A stretch of DNA of 64,000 bases from Mesorhizobium_K marinum (GTDB lineage: Bacteria > Pseudomonadota > Alphaproteobacteria > Rhizobiales > Rhizobiaceae): the NCBI RefSeq assembly GCF_040813715.1, contig NZ_JBFOCH010000007.1. The stretch is one strand, 5' to 3'. Below the pieces are notes generated by a model, which saw only the letters and a list, made by a program, of their open reading frames with translations, was not told the origin of the DNA and ran no database searches. Both the position numbers and the translations under genes were made by a program. Below, piece after piece: positions 51,865-60,208 of the stretch (positions are counted from its first letter, which is position 1; the number at the start of each line of letters is the position of its first letter).

Positions 51865-53580
51865 ATGACATCTATCGCGACGGACGGCGGCGCCCTTCGG
51901 GGCGGCCAGCTGCACAGGACCATCGACTGGCGGGGCGCCTTCTGGGTCGCCAGCGGCGTGCCGGCGCTGGTCCTGTTCTCGATCGGCGGCATTGCCGGCA
52001 CCACCGGCAACCTTGCCTTCGCCATCTGGATCGCCTCGGTGGTCCTCGGCCTGATCCAGTCCTTCACCTATGCCGAGATCGCCGGCCTCTTCCCGTCGAA
52101 ATCAGGCGGCGCGTCGGTCTATGGGGCGACGGCATGGCTGCGTTACTCGAAGTTCATCGCGCCGCTGTCAGTCTGGTGCAACTGGCTCGCCTGGACGCCG
52201 GTGCTGTCGCTCGGCTGCTCGATCGCGGCGGCCTACATCCTGAGCGCGCTTGCTCCGATACCGGGCTTCAGCGAAGCCTCGCCCGAGGTCGCGGCGTGGC
52301 TCGCCGATCCGGCCAATGCCGGCAAGGCGGCTGCCGACGCGGTCGCGGCGCTGACGGCCGCCGGCACTCCGGCGATCCGCGACTGGACGCTCTACAGCGG
52401 TTCGCTCGGTCCGGTCAGCTTCTCGCTGAACGCCGTCTTCTGGATCGGCGTGATCCTGATGCTGATCGTCTTCTCGATCCAGCACCGCGGCATTCTGGGC
52501 ACCGCCAACGTGCAGAAGTTCATCGGCCTTGTGGTCATCATCCCGATGCTGATCGTCGGCATCGTGCCGATCCTCACCGGCCAGATCAACTGGGACAACT
52601 ACTCTCCCTTCGTGCCGCTGGCCGAGGCCTATGCGCCCGAACCCGGCGAATGGAACATCGCCGGCTGGACGCTGGTGTTCGGCGGCATGTTCATCGCGGC
52701 ATGGTCGGCCTATGCGTTCGAGACCTCGATCTGCTTCACCAGCGAGTTCAAGAACCCGGCACGCGACACGGTGAGGGCGATCCTCTATTCCGGCCTGCTC
52801 TGCCTCGTCCTCTACAGCATCGTTCCGTTCACCTTCCAGGGCGTGCTCGGCCTCGAGGGGATGCTGGCCGGGCCGATCGTCGACGGCTCCGGTGTCGGCC
52901 ATGCGATGGCCGAGATGGTCGGCGGTGCGGGCATCGTCACCTCGATCATGATCATGCTGATGATCCTGGCGCTGATGCTGGCGATCATGACGGCGATGGC
53001 CGGCTCCTCGCGCACGCTCTACCAGGGTTCGGTGGACGGCTGGCTGCCGAAATACCTCAGCCACGTGAACCCGCATGGGGCGCCGACGGCGGCGATGTGG
53101 ACGGACCTCGTCTTCAACCTCGGCCTGTTGGCGATCGCCGCAGCCGACGCGACGAGCTACTTCTTCATCCTCGCCGTCTCGAACTGCGGCTACATCATCT
53201 TCAACTTCCTGAACCTCAACGCGGGCTGGATCCATCGCATCGACAACGGCCACATCCCGCGGCCGTGGAAGGCGCCGACGATCTTCATCGCCGCCGGCTG
53301 CATCCTGTCCTTCGTCAACGCGATGTTCATGGGCGCCGGCGCCAAGGTCTGGAATCCGTGGGCGCTGTGGGCCGGCGTCATCGCAGCGGCGCTGATCATC
53401 CCGGTGTTCTGCTACCGCCACTACGTGCAGGACGGCGGCAAGTTCCCGCCGCACATGCTCGACGATCTCGGCCTCAAGGAAACCGACCTGGCGGTGCGCA
53501 AGGCCGGCATGCTGCCCTACCTGACGCTCGTCGCCGGCGTCGTCGTGGTGCTGGTGGCGAACTGGATCTTCGTCATCTGA
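51865..53580 (+). CDS. APC superfamily amino acid/amine permease
   Basis: This 571-residue protein has twelve or more helices. The N-terminal signature is WVASGVPALVLFSIGGIAGT, with SFTYAEIAGLFPSKSGGASVYG in helix 2-3 as in APC permeases, and AWSAYAFETSICFTSEFKNP in the middle. The hydrophilic insert between about 150 and 175 (ASPEVAAWLADPANAGK) is periplasmic. It probably imports an amino acid or amine by proton or sodium symport. A 9-bp hairpin with TTT ends the gene. It is divergent from trpL. Confidence 0.9.
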   Translation: MTSIATDGGALRGGQLHRTIDWRGAFWVASGVPALVLFSIGGIAGTTGNLAFAIWIASVVLGLIQSFTYAEIAGLFPSKSGGASVYGATAWLRYSKFIAPLSVWCNWLAWTPVLSLGCSIAAAYILSALAPIPGFSEASPEVAAWLADPANAGKAAADAVAALTAAGTPAIRDWTLYSGSLGPVSFSLNAVFWIGVILMLIVFSIQHRGILGTANVQKFIGLVVIIPMLIVGIVPILTGQINWDNYSPFVPLAEAYAPEPGEWNIAGWTLVFGGMFIAAWSAYAFETSICFTSEFKNPARDTVRAILYSGLLCLVLYSIVPFTFQGVLGLEGMLAGPIVDGSGVGHAMAEMVGGAGIVTSIMIMLMILALMLAIMTAMAGSSRTLYQGSVDGWLPKYLSHVNPHGAPTAAMWTDLVFNLGLLAIAAADATSYFFILAVSNCGYIIFNFLNLNAGWIHRIDNGHIPRPWKAPTIFIAAGCILSFVNAMFMGAGAKVWNPWALWAGVIAAALIIPVFCYRHYVQDGGKFPPHMLDDLGLKETDLAVRKAGMLPYLTLVAGVVVVLVANWIFVI

Positions 53581-53605
53581 CGACGACGATCCCGGAGATT
53601 GCGCG

Positions 53606-53630
53606 AGAGCCCGGCTGGTCCGGGCTCTTT
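53606..53630 (+). terminator. Rho-independent terminator after the APC permease
   Basis: AGAGCCCGG (53606-53614) and CCGGGCTCT (53620-53628) pair perfectly around CTGGT and are followed by TT and CGCG. It lies 26 bases after the stop, between the convergent permease and deacylase genes. Confidence 0.82.
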
Positions 53631-53635
53631 CGCGT

Positions 53636-54694
53636 TCAGTCCTCCAGCGCGCCGGCCTTCGGGCGGGCGCTGCGTGCCTCGCCGATCAGCTTGATGATGT
53701 CGTCACCGGCGCGGCCCGAGCGTTTCGACACGCGCGTCAACACGTAGCCGGCCTGCGGCGCAAGGAGGTCGATCGACCCGTCCGGTTCGCCGGGCGTGTG
53801 GACGATGGTCGCCAGCCTGGCCCCCTTGCGGACGCTCCGGCCCGGCTCGACGTGAAAGAGGATGGCGCCGGCGCGCGGCATGGAGATCAGTTCGACGCGG
53901 TCGATGGGCGCCGCGACGCCCGAGAACTTTCGGGGGCGGGCGGCCTTGGCGTCGCCGATCACGCCCCGGGTGGCGAGCAGCCGGTAGATGCCCTCGGCGT
54001 CGGTCCGTGCATACCGGTCGTAGACGTCCGCCAGACCGCGAAACTCGACGGTGGTGACGACGCGGCCCTCGAGAGGGGCCTTTTCGGCTGGAAGCTGCAG
54101 CCAGGGATGGATCGCTGCTTCCTCGAAGGCGGCGCCGGACTCGCCTTCCCACAGGATGACGGCCTCGACGCCCATTGCGGCGGCACAATCCTGCATTGCC
54201 GGCCAGAGCTGGGCCGGAACGTAGAGGTAGGGCACGCCCTCGTCGTCGCAATGCAGGTCGAGAACGATGTCGTGACCGACCGAAAGCCCGACCAGCAGCC
54301 GCTTCAGGTGCACGTCGACGGTGGCGTTGCGCGGCGGCGGGGGCAGGGCGGCCTTGTCAGGCCGGTCGAGCAGGGGAAAATCGCGGTTGAAGTTGGTGCG
54401 GGTGCCGAGGTGGAAGCGGCCCTCCAGTTCGCCGAAGACATATTGCGCGCGGCCGACCGGGTTGGCGGCCGGAACTATGGTGATGTCGCCGAGGATGCGT
54501 CCCTCGGCTTCCGCCGCGCGCAGCTTCGGCATCAGCGCGTGGATGGCGACGACGCCCGGCAGTTCGCCGGCATGCAGCGCCGCCTGGATGTAGGCCGAGG
54601 GCGCGGTCTTCGACGTTCCCTTGAAGCGGAACACGGTGAGTTCGTAGGACACGCCCTCGGTGTCGCCGGCAAATTTCTCGATTGTCTTCTTCAT
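53636..54694 (-). CDS. Succinylglutamate desuccinylase/aspartoacylase family protein
   Basis: The 352-residue zinc-dependent deacylase has the metal motif AALHAGELPG (His-x-x-Glu) near residue 42 and LDLHCDDEGVPYL with the third ligand near 147. NPVGRAQYVFGELEGRFHLG and TRTNFNRDFP contain the substrate-binding arginines and asparagine. The C-terminal beta domain (about 260-352) is typical of AstE/AspA-like enzymes. It probably cleaves an N-acyl amino acid. AGGAGG precedes the ATG by six bases. The neighbouring permease could import its substrate. Confidence 0.9.
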   Translation of the reverse strand: MKKTIEKFAGDTEGVSYELTVFRFKGTSKTAPSAYIQAALHAGELPGVVAIHALMPKLRAAEAEGRILGDITIVPAANPVGRAQYVFGELEGRFHLGTRTNFNRDFPLLDRPDKAALPPPPRNATVDVHLKRLLVGLSVGHDIVLDLHCDDEGVPYLYVPAQLWPAMQDCAAAMGVEAVILWEGESGAAFEEAAIHPWLQLPAEKAPLEGRVVTTVEFRGLADVYDRYARTDAEGIYRLLATRGVIGDAKAARPRKFSGVAAPIDRVELISMPRAGAILFHVEPGRSVRKGARLATIVHTPGEPDGSIDLLAPQAGYVLTRVSKRSGRAGDDIIKLIGEARSARPKAGALED

Positions 54695-54734
54695 GGAGGG
54701 CCTCCTGTGCGGTCGTGGACCATGCCCGTTGCCG

Positions 54735-55290
54735 GGGGCGGGTGCAATGGGGGCGCCGGCGCCTGCTCTACTTCGCTCACGGCCGGGCGATCGCGTCGCT
54801 CGCTGGCCTCCGCGGGGTACGCGCCATTGGGCGCGATGCCCGGCGGGCTTTGCGGCCNNNNNTGGGCGGGTGCAATGGGGGCGCCTGCGTCCACTCTGTT
54901 TCGCTCACGGCCGGGCGCTCTGGTCGCTCGCTGGCCTCCGGGGGGGTACGCGCCATTGGGCGCGATGCCCGGCGCGCTTTGCGGCCAGCGACCTCTCGGC
55001 AAGCCCCGTCAACGCCCAAGGCGGCGTTCCTAGGCTTGACCAACGCATAGCTCGATGGTTATACGTCAGATCAATANGGGGCGGGTGCAATGGGGGCGCC
55101 GGCGCCTGCTCTACTTCGCTCACGGCCGGGCGATCGCGTCGCTCGCTGGCCTCCGCGGGGTACGCGCCATTGGGCGCGATGCCCGGCGGGCTTTGCGGCC
55201 AGCGACCTCTCGGCAAGCCCCGTCAACGCCCAAGGCGGCGTTCCTAGGCTTGACCAACGCATAGCTCGATGGTTATACGTCAGATCAATA
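54735..55290. repeat. Three diverged copies of a GC-rich intergenic segment at N junctions
   Basis: Copies begin at about 54735, 54863 and 55078, separated by NNNNN (54858-54862) and N (55077). The first and third are nearly identical; the second differs by about ten percent in its first half (for example CTACTTCGC/CTGTTTCGC). Each carries CGCTCACGGCCGGGCG and GCGCCATTGGGCGCGATGCC. No gene is supported in 54695-55305. It may be an assembly overlap of two strains or a true repeat family. Confidence 0.65.
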
Positions 55291-55305
55291 GCCAACGGGT
55301 TATCG

Positions 55306-55629
55306 ATGTCCAACGCACACGACCTTCTGTTCAGGGCGCTTGCCGACCCGACGCGGCGGGCCATCTTCGAGCGTCTCTGTCGCGGGGGCGAGCAGACGGT
55401 CGGGGCGCTGACGGCAGCGGCCGGGGTGTCTCAGCCGGCGGTCTCGAAGCATCTCGGCCAGCTGAAGCAGGCGGGGCTGGTCAGTGACCGCCAAGCCGGC
55501 CGGCAGACCCACTACAGCGCCCGCACCGGCGCGCTGGCCCCCCTGGTCGACTGGACGAAACAGATGGGCAGCTTCTGGGAGAGGACGTTCGACGATCTGG
55601 AAGACCTGCTGAAAAGGATGGACCAGTGA
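55306..55629 (+). CDS. ArsR-family regulator of an AHSA1 operon
   Basis: This 107-residue winged-helix protein reads LLFRALADPTRRAIFERLCRGG, then VGALTAAAGVSQPAVSKHLGQL and QAGRQTHYSA, ending with WTKQMGSFWERTFDDLEDLL. This subgroup has no metal-binding cysteines of the ArsR type and is nearly always coupled to an SRPBCC/AHSA1 gene, as here. The AHSA1 start overlaps its stop (GTGA). It is likely to repress its own operon. Confidence 0.92.
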   Translation: MSNAHDLLFRALADPTRRAIFERLCRGGEQTVGALTAAAGVSQPAVSKHLGQLKQAGLVSDRQAGRQTHYSARTGALAPLVDWTKQMGSFWERTFDDLEDLLKRMDQ

Positions 55630-56030
55630 CAGACACCGAAACGCGCTCCGTCGTCGTCGAGCGCGAGATTCCCTATCCGCCGGAAAAGATTTGGCGCGCG
55701 CTGACGCAACCACATCTGATCGAGGAGTGGCTGATGAAGAACGATTTCAAGCCGGTCGTGCACCATCGCTTCAGCCTGAGCGCCGACTGGGGCGGCGTCG
55801 AATGCCAGGTGCAGGCGCTCGTGCCGAACAGGACGCTGACCTACAGCTGGGACACCAAGGACCTCGAAAGCGTCGTCACCTGGACGCTCACCCCGACGGA
55901 CAAGGGAACGCGGTTGCGCATGGAGCAGGCAGGTTTTCGCGCGGACCAGCAAGCCTACTTGCGGGGAGCGACCGTCGGCTGGCCGCGGTTCCTGGACAGG
56001 CTGGAAGAGGTGCTGGCGCGGACGGACTGA
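55626..56030 (+). CDS. SRPBCC (AHSA1/Aha1-like) domain protein
   Basis: This 134-residue protein starts at a GTG that overlaps the stop of the ArsR gene. It reads VVVEREIPYPPEKIWRALTQ, IEEWLMKNDFKPVV and ends with GATVGWPRFLDRLEEVL, the pattern of the START-like helix-grip fold with a hydrophobic pocket. The function of bacterial AHSA1 proteins is mostly unknown; small-ligand binding is presumed. The pairing with an ArsR regulator is conserved in many genomes. Confidence 0.92.
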   Translation: MTDTETRSVVVEREIPYPPEKIWRALTQPHLIEEWLMKNDFKPVVHHRFSLSADWGGVECQVQALVPNRTLTYSWDTKDLESVVTWTLTPTDKGTRLRMEQAGFRADQQAYLRGATVGWPRFLDRLEEVLARTD

Positions 56031-56138
56031 CGCCGGCCATCGCACAAAATTTGAGAACACCCCGCCCGTTCGACCGCGGCGTCGCACCGGCGACCCCGGC
56101 CCCGCCATTCAAGCTCAAGTCAAAAGGCAGTCTTTCCG

Positions 56139-56504
56139 ATGAACATCCTGCTCTGGATCCTGCAGATCCTTCTCGCCCTGCACACCGCCATCGGCGCGAT
56201 CTGGAAGTTTTCCAATCCCGCGCAAAGTCTGCCGTCGCTCTCCGCGATCCCGGCCGGCGGCTGGCTGGCGCTCAGCATTATCGAACTCGCCTGCGTGGCG
56301 GGCCTGGTCGTCCCGCTGCTCTACAGGCCGCTCGCCGTACTCGCCCCGATCGCCGCGCTCGTGATCGCCGCGGAGATGGTTTTGTTCTGCGCCTTGCACC
56401 TTGCGTCCGGTGATCCGGCACACGGCCAGTTGATCTACTGGCTTGTCGTGGCCGCCCTGTGCGCGTTCATTGCCTATGGGCGATTGGTGCTGAACCCGCT
56501 TTAG
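56139..56504 (+). CDS. DoxX-like four-helix membrane protein
   Basis: The 121-residue membrane protein has four helices: ILLWILQILLALHTAIGAIW, GGWLALSIIELACVAGLVVP, VLAPIAALVIAAEMVLFCAL and LIYWLVVAALCAFIAYGRLV. KFSNPAQSLPSLSAIP in the first loop fits DoxX/DUF4870-like proteins often found in the same ArsR-AHSA1 clusters. Its role is unknown. Confidence 0.8.
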   Translation: MNILLWILQILLALHTAIGAIWKFSNPAQSLPSLSAIPAGGWLALSIIELACVAGLVVPLLYRPLAVLAPIAALVIAAEMVLFCALHLASGDPAHGQLIYWLVVAALCAFIAYGRLVLNPL

Positions 56505-56516
56505 GGAATTTCCGAC

Positions 56517-56978
56517 ATGACCGGCGAGACAAGTTCAAGGACGACCAAGCGCACGCCGCCTCAATTGGCCGACGCGAAGCCGGTTCTGCTTTCCGGCGGT
56601 AATCCGCAGATCGCCAAAGGCTACGGTGACGAGCCGGTGCAGGCCTACATCGCAGCGATGCCCGGCTGGAAGAGCGGCGTCGGCAAGCGGCTCGACGCGA
56701 TCATCGAGCGGAGCGCGCCGGGCGTAAGGAAGGCGGTGAATTGGAATTCGCCGCTCTACGGCCTCGACGGCCGGCACTGGTTCCTCGGCATCCATGTGTT
56801 CGCGAGATACATCAAGGTCGCGTTCTTCCGGGGCGCCGAGATGGAGCCGCCGCCGCCGGTCGCCTCGAAGCAGAAGCATGTCCGGTACTTTCACATCCAC
56901 GAGACAGATGAACTGAATGAGAAGCAGTTTTCGGATTGGGTGAAACAGGCGAGCAAGCTGCCGGGCGAGAAGATGTGA
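56517..56978 (+). CDS. DUF1801 domain protein (first)
   Basis: The 153-residue protein has GDEPVQAYIAAMPGWKSGVG, then LDAIIERSAPGVRKAVNWNS, WFLGIHVFARYIKVAFFRG and FHIHETDELNEKQFSDWVKQ. This is the YdhG-like DUF1801 fold, which is found near AHSA1 genes and binds unknown ligands. It follows the DoxX gene by 12 bases and belongs to the same operon. Confidence 0.87.
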   Translation: MTGETSSRTTKRTPPQLADAKPVLLSGGNPQIAKGYGDEPVQAYIAAMPGWKSGVGKRLDAIIERSAPGVRKAVNWNSPLYGLDGRHWFLGIHVFARYIKVAFFRGAEMEPPPPVASKQKHVRYFHIHETDELNEKQFSDWVKQASKLPGEKM

Positions 56979-57008
56979 TTGGATGGTTCGTCCGGGAACG
57001 TTGTTGCG

Positions 57009-57215
57009 TCGGATCGGTTAAAGTCGGGGAGCTTCTGACAACGGGAGGTCCACTTGTCCGAGGAACAGGTCAATGTCCGCTACATGGTGCGTGACGTGCA
57101 GGCGTCGGTCGNTCGGATCGGCTAAAGTCGGGGAGCTTCTGACAACGGGAGGTCCACTTGTCCGAGGAACAGGTCAATGTCCGCTACATGGTGCGTGACG
57201 TGCAGGCGTCGGTCG
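57009..57215. repeat. Direct duplication around N at 57112 (assembly)
   Basis: 57009-57111 recurs at 57113-57215 with one or two differences (GGTTAAAG/GGCTAAAG). A false truncated start of the VOC gene lies at 57054-57111. Confidence 0.86.
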
Positions 57216-57544
57216 ACTGGTATGTGACGCATCTCGGATTCCAGCAGATATCCAATGCTGCGCCTGCTTTTGCCGACGTGAGACGCGGAGCGCTCAGGCT
57301 GCTGCTGAGTGGAGAGAAAAGTTCCGCCGGCCGGCCGATGCCGGATGGTCGACGTCCGGAACCGGGGGGCTGGAACCGGTTCGAGCTGGTGGTGGCCGAT
57401 CTCGCGGCCGAAGTCGAACGCCTGCGGTCCCGCGGCCTGACATTTCGCAACGACATCGTAAGCGGCCCGGGAGGCTCGCAGATCCTGCTGGAGGATCCGT
57501 CCGGCAATGTCGTCGAGCTGTTTCAACCCGCAGCGCGACCATAG
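57158..57544 (+). CDS. VOC/glyoxalase family protein, TTG start
   Basis: This 128-residue protein begins at a TTG with GGGAGG six bases upstream. VRYMVRDVQASVDWYVTHLGF and the late EDPSGNVVELFQP, with the conserved Glu, define one VOC module pair; GWNRFELVVADLAAEVERLR begins the second half. It may be a metal-dependent dioxygenase, lyase or resistance protein. It continues the AHSA1 cluster, and the DUF1801 gene follows by 20 bases. Confidence 0.87.
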   Translation: MSEEQVNVRYMVRDVQASVDWYVTHLGFQQISNAAPAFADVRRGALRLLLSGEKSSAGRPMPDGRRPEPGGWNRFELVVADLAAEVERLRSRGLTFRNDIVSGPGGSQILLEDPSGNVVELFQPAARP

Positions 57545-57564
57545 GCTGATGCGGAAAGGCGGTC

Positions 57565-57969
57565 ATGAAGCCGGACACCAATGGGGAGCCCTCTCCTGCT
57601 CAACTGATCGACGCGAAGATTGCAGCCCTCGGCGGCTGGCGCGGCGAGACGCTGGCCAGGTTGCGGGCGATCATCCGCTCGGCCGATCCCGGGATCGTCG
57701 AGACGGTGAAATGGCAAAAGCCGACCAACCCGTCGGGCGTACCCGTGTGGGAGCATCACGGCATCGTCTGCACCGGCGAGGCCTACAAGGACAAGGTGAA
57801 GCTGACCTTCGACAAGGGCGCGGCGCTGGACGATCCCAAGGGGCTCTTCAATTCAAGCCTCGACGGGAAGCAGCGGCGCGCGATCGATGTTTTCGAGGGG
57901 GATGAGATCGACGCGGCGGCGCTGACGGCGCTGGTGCGGGCGGCGGTGAAGAAGAATTTGGGAGAGTAG
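57565..57969 (+). CDS. DUF1801 domain protein (second)
   Basis: The 134-residue protein contains GGWRGETLARLRAIIRSADP, ETVKWQKPTNPSGVPVWEHH and TGEAYKDKVKLTFDKGAAL, a form of DUF1801 distinct from the first copy in the operon. KGLFNSSLDGKQRRAIDVFE near the C-terminus is typical of this subgroup. The function is unknown. It is the last gene before a palindromic intergenic element. Confidence 0.88.
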   Translation: MKPDTNGEPSPAQLIDAKIAALGGWRGETLARLRAIIRSADPGIVETVKWQKPTNPSGVPVWEHHGIVCTGEAYKDKVKLTFDKGAALDDPKGLFNSSLDGKQRRAIDVFEGDEIDAAALTALVRAAVKKNLGE

Positions 57970-57977
57970 GGGCGTCC

Positions 57978-58103
57978 GTCATCCTCGGGCTTGTCCCGAG
58001 ATCTGCGCCGCTTACCGATTTGAACCGAAAAAATCGCAGGGAGCATAAAGACCAGAGACAGTCTGCAATGCCGGCAGATCCTCGGGACAAGCCCGAGGAT
58101 GAC
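57978..58103. repeat. Intergenic palindromic element with 29-30 bp inverted ends
   Basis: The left arm (57978-58006) and right arm (58074-58103) are inverted repeats with one extra base in the right arm. Each contains ATCCTCGGGCTTGTCCC or its complement, and the centre is about 67 bases. It has no gene. The sequence looks like the short dispersed palindromes of rhizobial genomes; it fills the gap between a plus-strand cluster and a minus-strand ABC operon. Confidence 0.75.
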
Positions 58104-58209
58104 ATGGAGAAGGTGGATTGCGCTCGGCCCAATAGCATGCATCCGAGCGCCCCTCGACAAGCTCGGAGTCGGCCACCTTCCTCCCGCAAGGGAGAAGGGG
58201 CGCGTTGCG

Positions 58210-59115
58210 CTACTCCTTCACCGCGCCGGTCATCGACGAGACATAGTGCTCGACGAAGAAGGAGTAGAGGATGACGACCGGCAGCGAGCCGATCAGGGCG
58301 CCGGCCATCAGCGCGCCCCATTCGTAGACGTCGGAGCGGACGAGTTCGGTCAGCACGCCGACTGGCACGGTCTTGTTCTCCGAGGACTGGATGAAGGTCA
58401 GCGCGTAGATGAACTCGTTCCAGGAGAGCGTGAAGGCGAATATGCCGGCGGAGATGAGGCCCGGCACCGACAGCGGCAGCACGATCTTGGTGAGGATCTG
58501 CCAGCGGCTGGCGCCGTCGATCAGCGCGCATTCCTCGAGTTCGTAGGGGATGGAGCGGAAATAGCCCATCAGGAGCCAGGTGCAGAACGGCACCAGGAAG
58601 GTCGGGTAGGTCAGGATCAGCGCGAACGGGGTGTCGTAGAGGCCGAGCTTGAACACCATCACCGAGAGCGGGATGAACAGGATCGAGGGCGGCACCAGAT
58701 AGGCGAGGAAGATCGCCAGTCCCACCTGGCGCGAACCGGTGAAGCGCAGCCGCTCGATGGCGTAGGCGGCGAGGACGGCGGCGAGCAGCGACAGGAAGGT
58801 CGAGCCGACCGAGATCAGGACGGTGTTCCACAGCCAGCCGGGATAGGAGGTATCCAACAGCAGGTAGCGGATGTGCTCCAGCGTCGGCTCGACCACCCAG
58901 AACGGACTGAAGTCGTTGAAGTTGGTCATCTCGTTGTTCGGCTTCACCGCCGTGATCGCCATCCAGTAGAACGGGAACAGCAGCACGAAGACGAAGACGA
59001 GCAGCGGCAGCCAGATGGTGACGATGCGGCGCGGCAGGCTTTCCAGGTAGCCCATGCCGCCTTCGTCGCCACCCTTTGGGCCGGCGGCGTGCTTGCGGAC
59101 TTCGGTCACGGCCAT
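58210..59115 (-). CDS. Carbohydrate ABC transporter permease, UgpE/MalG-like
   Basis: This 301-residue membrane protein has six helices. A polar N-terminus precedes IWLPLLVFVFVLLFPFYWMA. The ATPase-contact EAA loop is EECALIDGASRWQILTKIVLPL near residue 200. It is the second permease of a CUT1-type sugar importer. The order on the minus strand is ATPase, binding protein, permease 1, permease 2. The start lies one base from the stop of the first permease. Confidence 0.92.
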   Translation of the reverse strand: MAVTEVRKHAAGPKGGDEGGMGYLESLPRRIVTIWLPLLVFVFVLLFPFYWMAITAVKPNNEMTNFNDFSPFWVVEPTLEHIRYLLLDTSYPGWLWNTVLISVGSTFLSLLAAVLAAYAIERLRFTGSRQVGLAIFLAYLVPPSILFIPLSVMVFKLGLYDTPFALILTYPTFLVPFCTWLLMGYFRSIPYELEECALIDGASRWQILTKIVLPLSVPGLISAGIFAFTLSWNEFIYALTFIQSSENKTVPVGVLTELVRSDVYEWGALMAGALIGSLPVVILYSFFVEHYVSSMTGAVKE

Positions 59116-59116
59116 C

Positions 59117-60058
59117 TCAGTCGCCTCCGCCCTGCTGCCATTTCCTGCGCTGCAGCCCGAAATAGGAGAACAGGATGGCGGCGAGCAGGAACGGGATCAT
59201 GGCGACAGCGATCGCCGCGCCCTCGCCGAGCAGGCCGCCCGATATGCCGCGCTGGAAGGAGAGCGTCGCCATCAGGTGGGTGGCGTTGACCGGGCCGCCG
59301 CGCGTCAGCACGTAGATGAGCTGGAAGTCCGTGAAGGTGAACAGCACCGAGAACGTCATGGTGATCGCGATGATCGGGGTGAGAAGCGGCAGCGTGACAT
59401 AGCGGAACAGCTGCCAGCGGCTGGCGCCGTCCAGCGTCGCCGCCTCGTAGAGCGACTGCGGGATGGTCTGCAGGCCGGCCAGCAGCGTGATGGCGACGAA
59501 GGGAATGCCGCGCCAGACGTTGGCGGCGATGACGGAGGCGCGCGCATTGGTGGGGTCGCCGAGGAAGTTGATGCGCTGGTCGATGATGCCCATCTCGATC
59601 AGCGCCCAGGAGATGATCGAGAACTGCGAATCGTAGATCCACCAGAAGGCGATGGCCGACAGCACGGTCGGCACCACCCAGGGCAGGAGCACGACCGCGC
59701 GGAAGAAGGATTTGACCGGAAGGTTCTCGTTGAGCAGCAGTGCCAGCCACAGGCCGAGAACGAATTTCAGGATCGATGCCGAGACCGTGTAGAGCAGCGT
59801 GTTGAAGACCGAGAGCCAAAAGACGCTGTCGTCCCAGAGATATTCGTAGTTTTCCAGGCCGATGAAGATGCCGGGGCGGCCGATCCTGGCATCGGTGAAT
59901 CCGAGCCAGACGCCGAGCCCCAGCGGATAGGTGAGGAAGACCAGAAGCAGGGCGGCTGCCGGCAGCATGAAGCCGAAGGAGAGAAAGCCACGGCTTTCGG
60001 CGAGGCGCTTTGCGAGCGGCTCGGCGGGCTGGTCGGCTGCGGTGTCGGAGGTGGCCAT
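59117..60058 (-). CDS. Carbohydrate ABC transporter permease, UgpA/MalF-like
   Basis: The 313-residue membrane protein starts MATSDTAADQPAEPL, with GAGGAG upstream of the ATG at 60058. SFGFMLPAAALLLVFLTYPL is the first helix and the EAA loop is YEAATLDGASRWQLFRYVTLPL near residue 213. Six helices are visible. An upstream extension is open but runs into the hairpin-rich spacer and has no family match. It pairs with the next permease. Confidence 0.92.
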   Translation of the reverse strand: MATSDTAADQPAEPLAKRLAESRGFLSFGFMLPAAALLLVFLTYPLGLGVWLGFTDARIGRPGIFIGLENYEYLWDDSVFWLSVFNTLLYTVSASILKFVLGLWLALLLNENLPVKSFFRAVVLLPWVVPTVLSAIAFWWIYDSQFSIISWALIEMGIIDQRINFLGDPTNARASVIAANVWRGIPFVAITLLAGLQTIPQSLYEAATLDGASRWQLFRYVTLPLLTPIIAITMTFSVLFTFTDFQLIYVLTRGGPVNATHLMATLSFQRGISGGLLGEGAAIAVAMIPFLLAAILFSYFGLQRRKWQQGGGD

Positions 60059-60120
60059 CGGCTCCTCGGTTTTCGATTGACGTCCTGCTCCCGGCTTGCG
60101 GCAGCGTTGCCTGGCGGGAC

Positions 60121-60202
60121 GGGGTGGCGCGGCGCTCACCCTGGAAAGCGCCGCGCCACCCCGCGTCCGTCACGCCGTCTCCCCGCGGGCGGGGAGACGG
60201 CG
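60121..60202 (-). terminator. Two tandem perfect hairpins between binding-protein and permease genes
   Basis: A 16-bp stem, 60121-60136 with 60147-60162 (arms begin GGGGTGGCGC and end GCCACCCC), and a 13-bp stem, CGCCGTCTCCCCG (60173-60185) with CGGGGAGACGGCG (60190-60202), follow each other. Without T runs they more likely shield the 3' end of the binding-protein mRNA or attenuate the downstream permeases. Confidence 0.6.
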
Positions 60203-60208
60203 GGGGCG

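Noticed and set aside
47553..53747. Two plus-strand open frames of about 960 and 1000 codons
   Set aside because: They run antisense to the AbrB, CDF and trpEG genes or through the permease gene in a wrong frame, and contain no recognisable protein.
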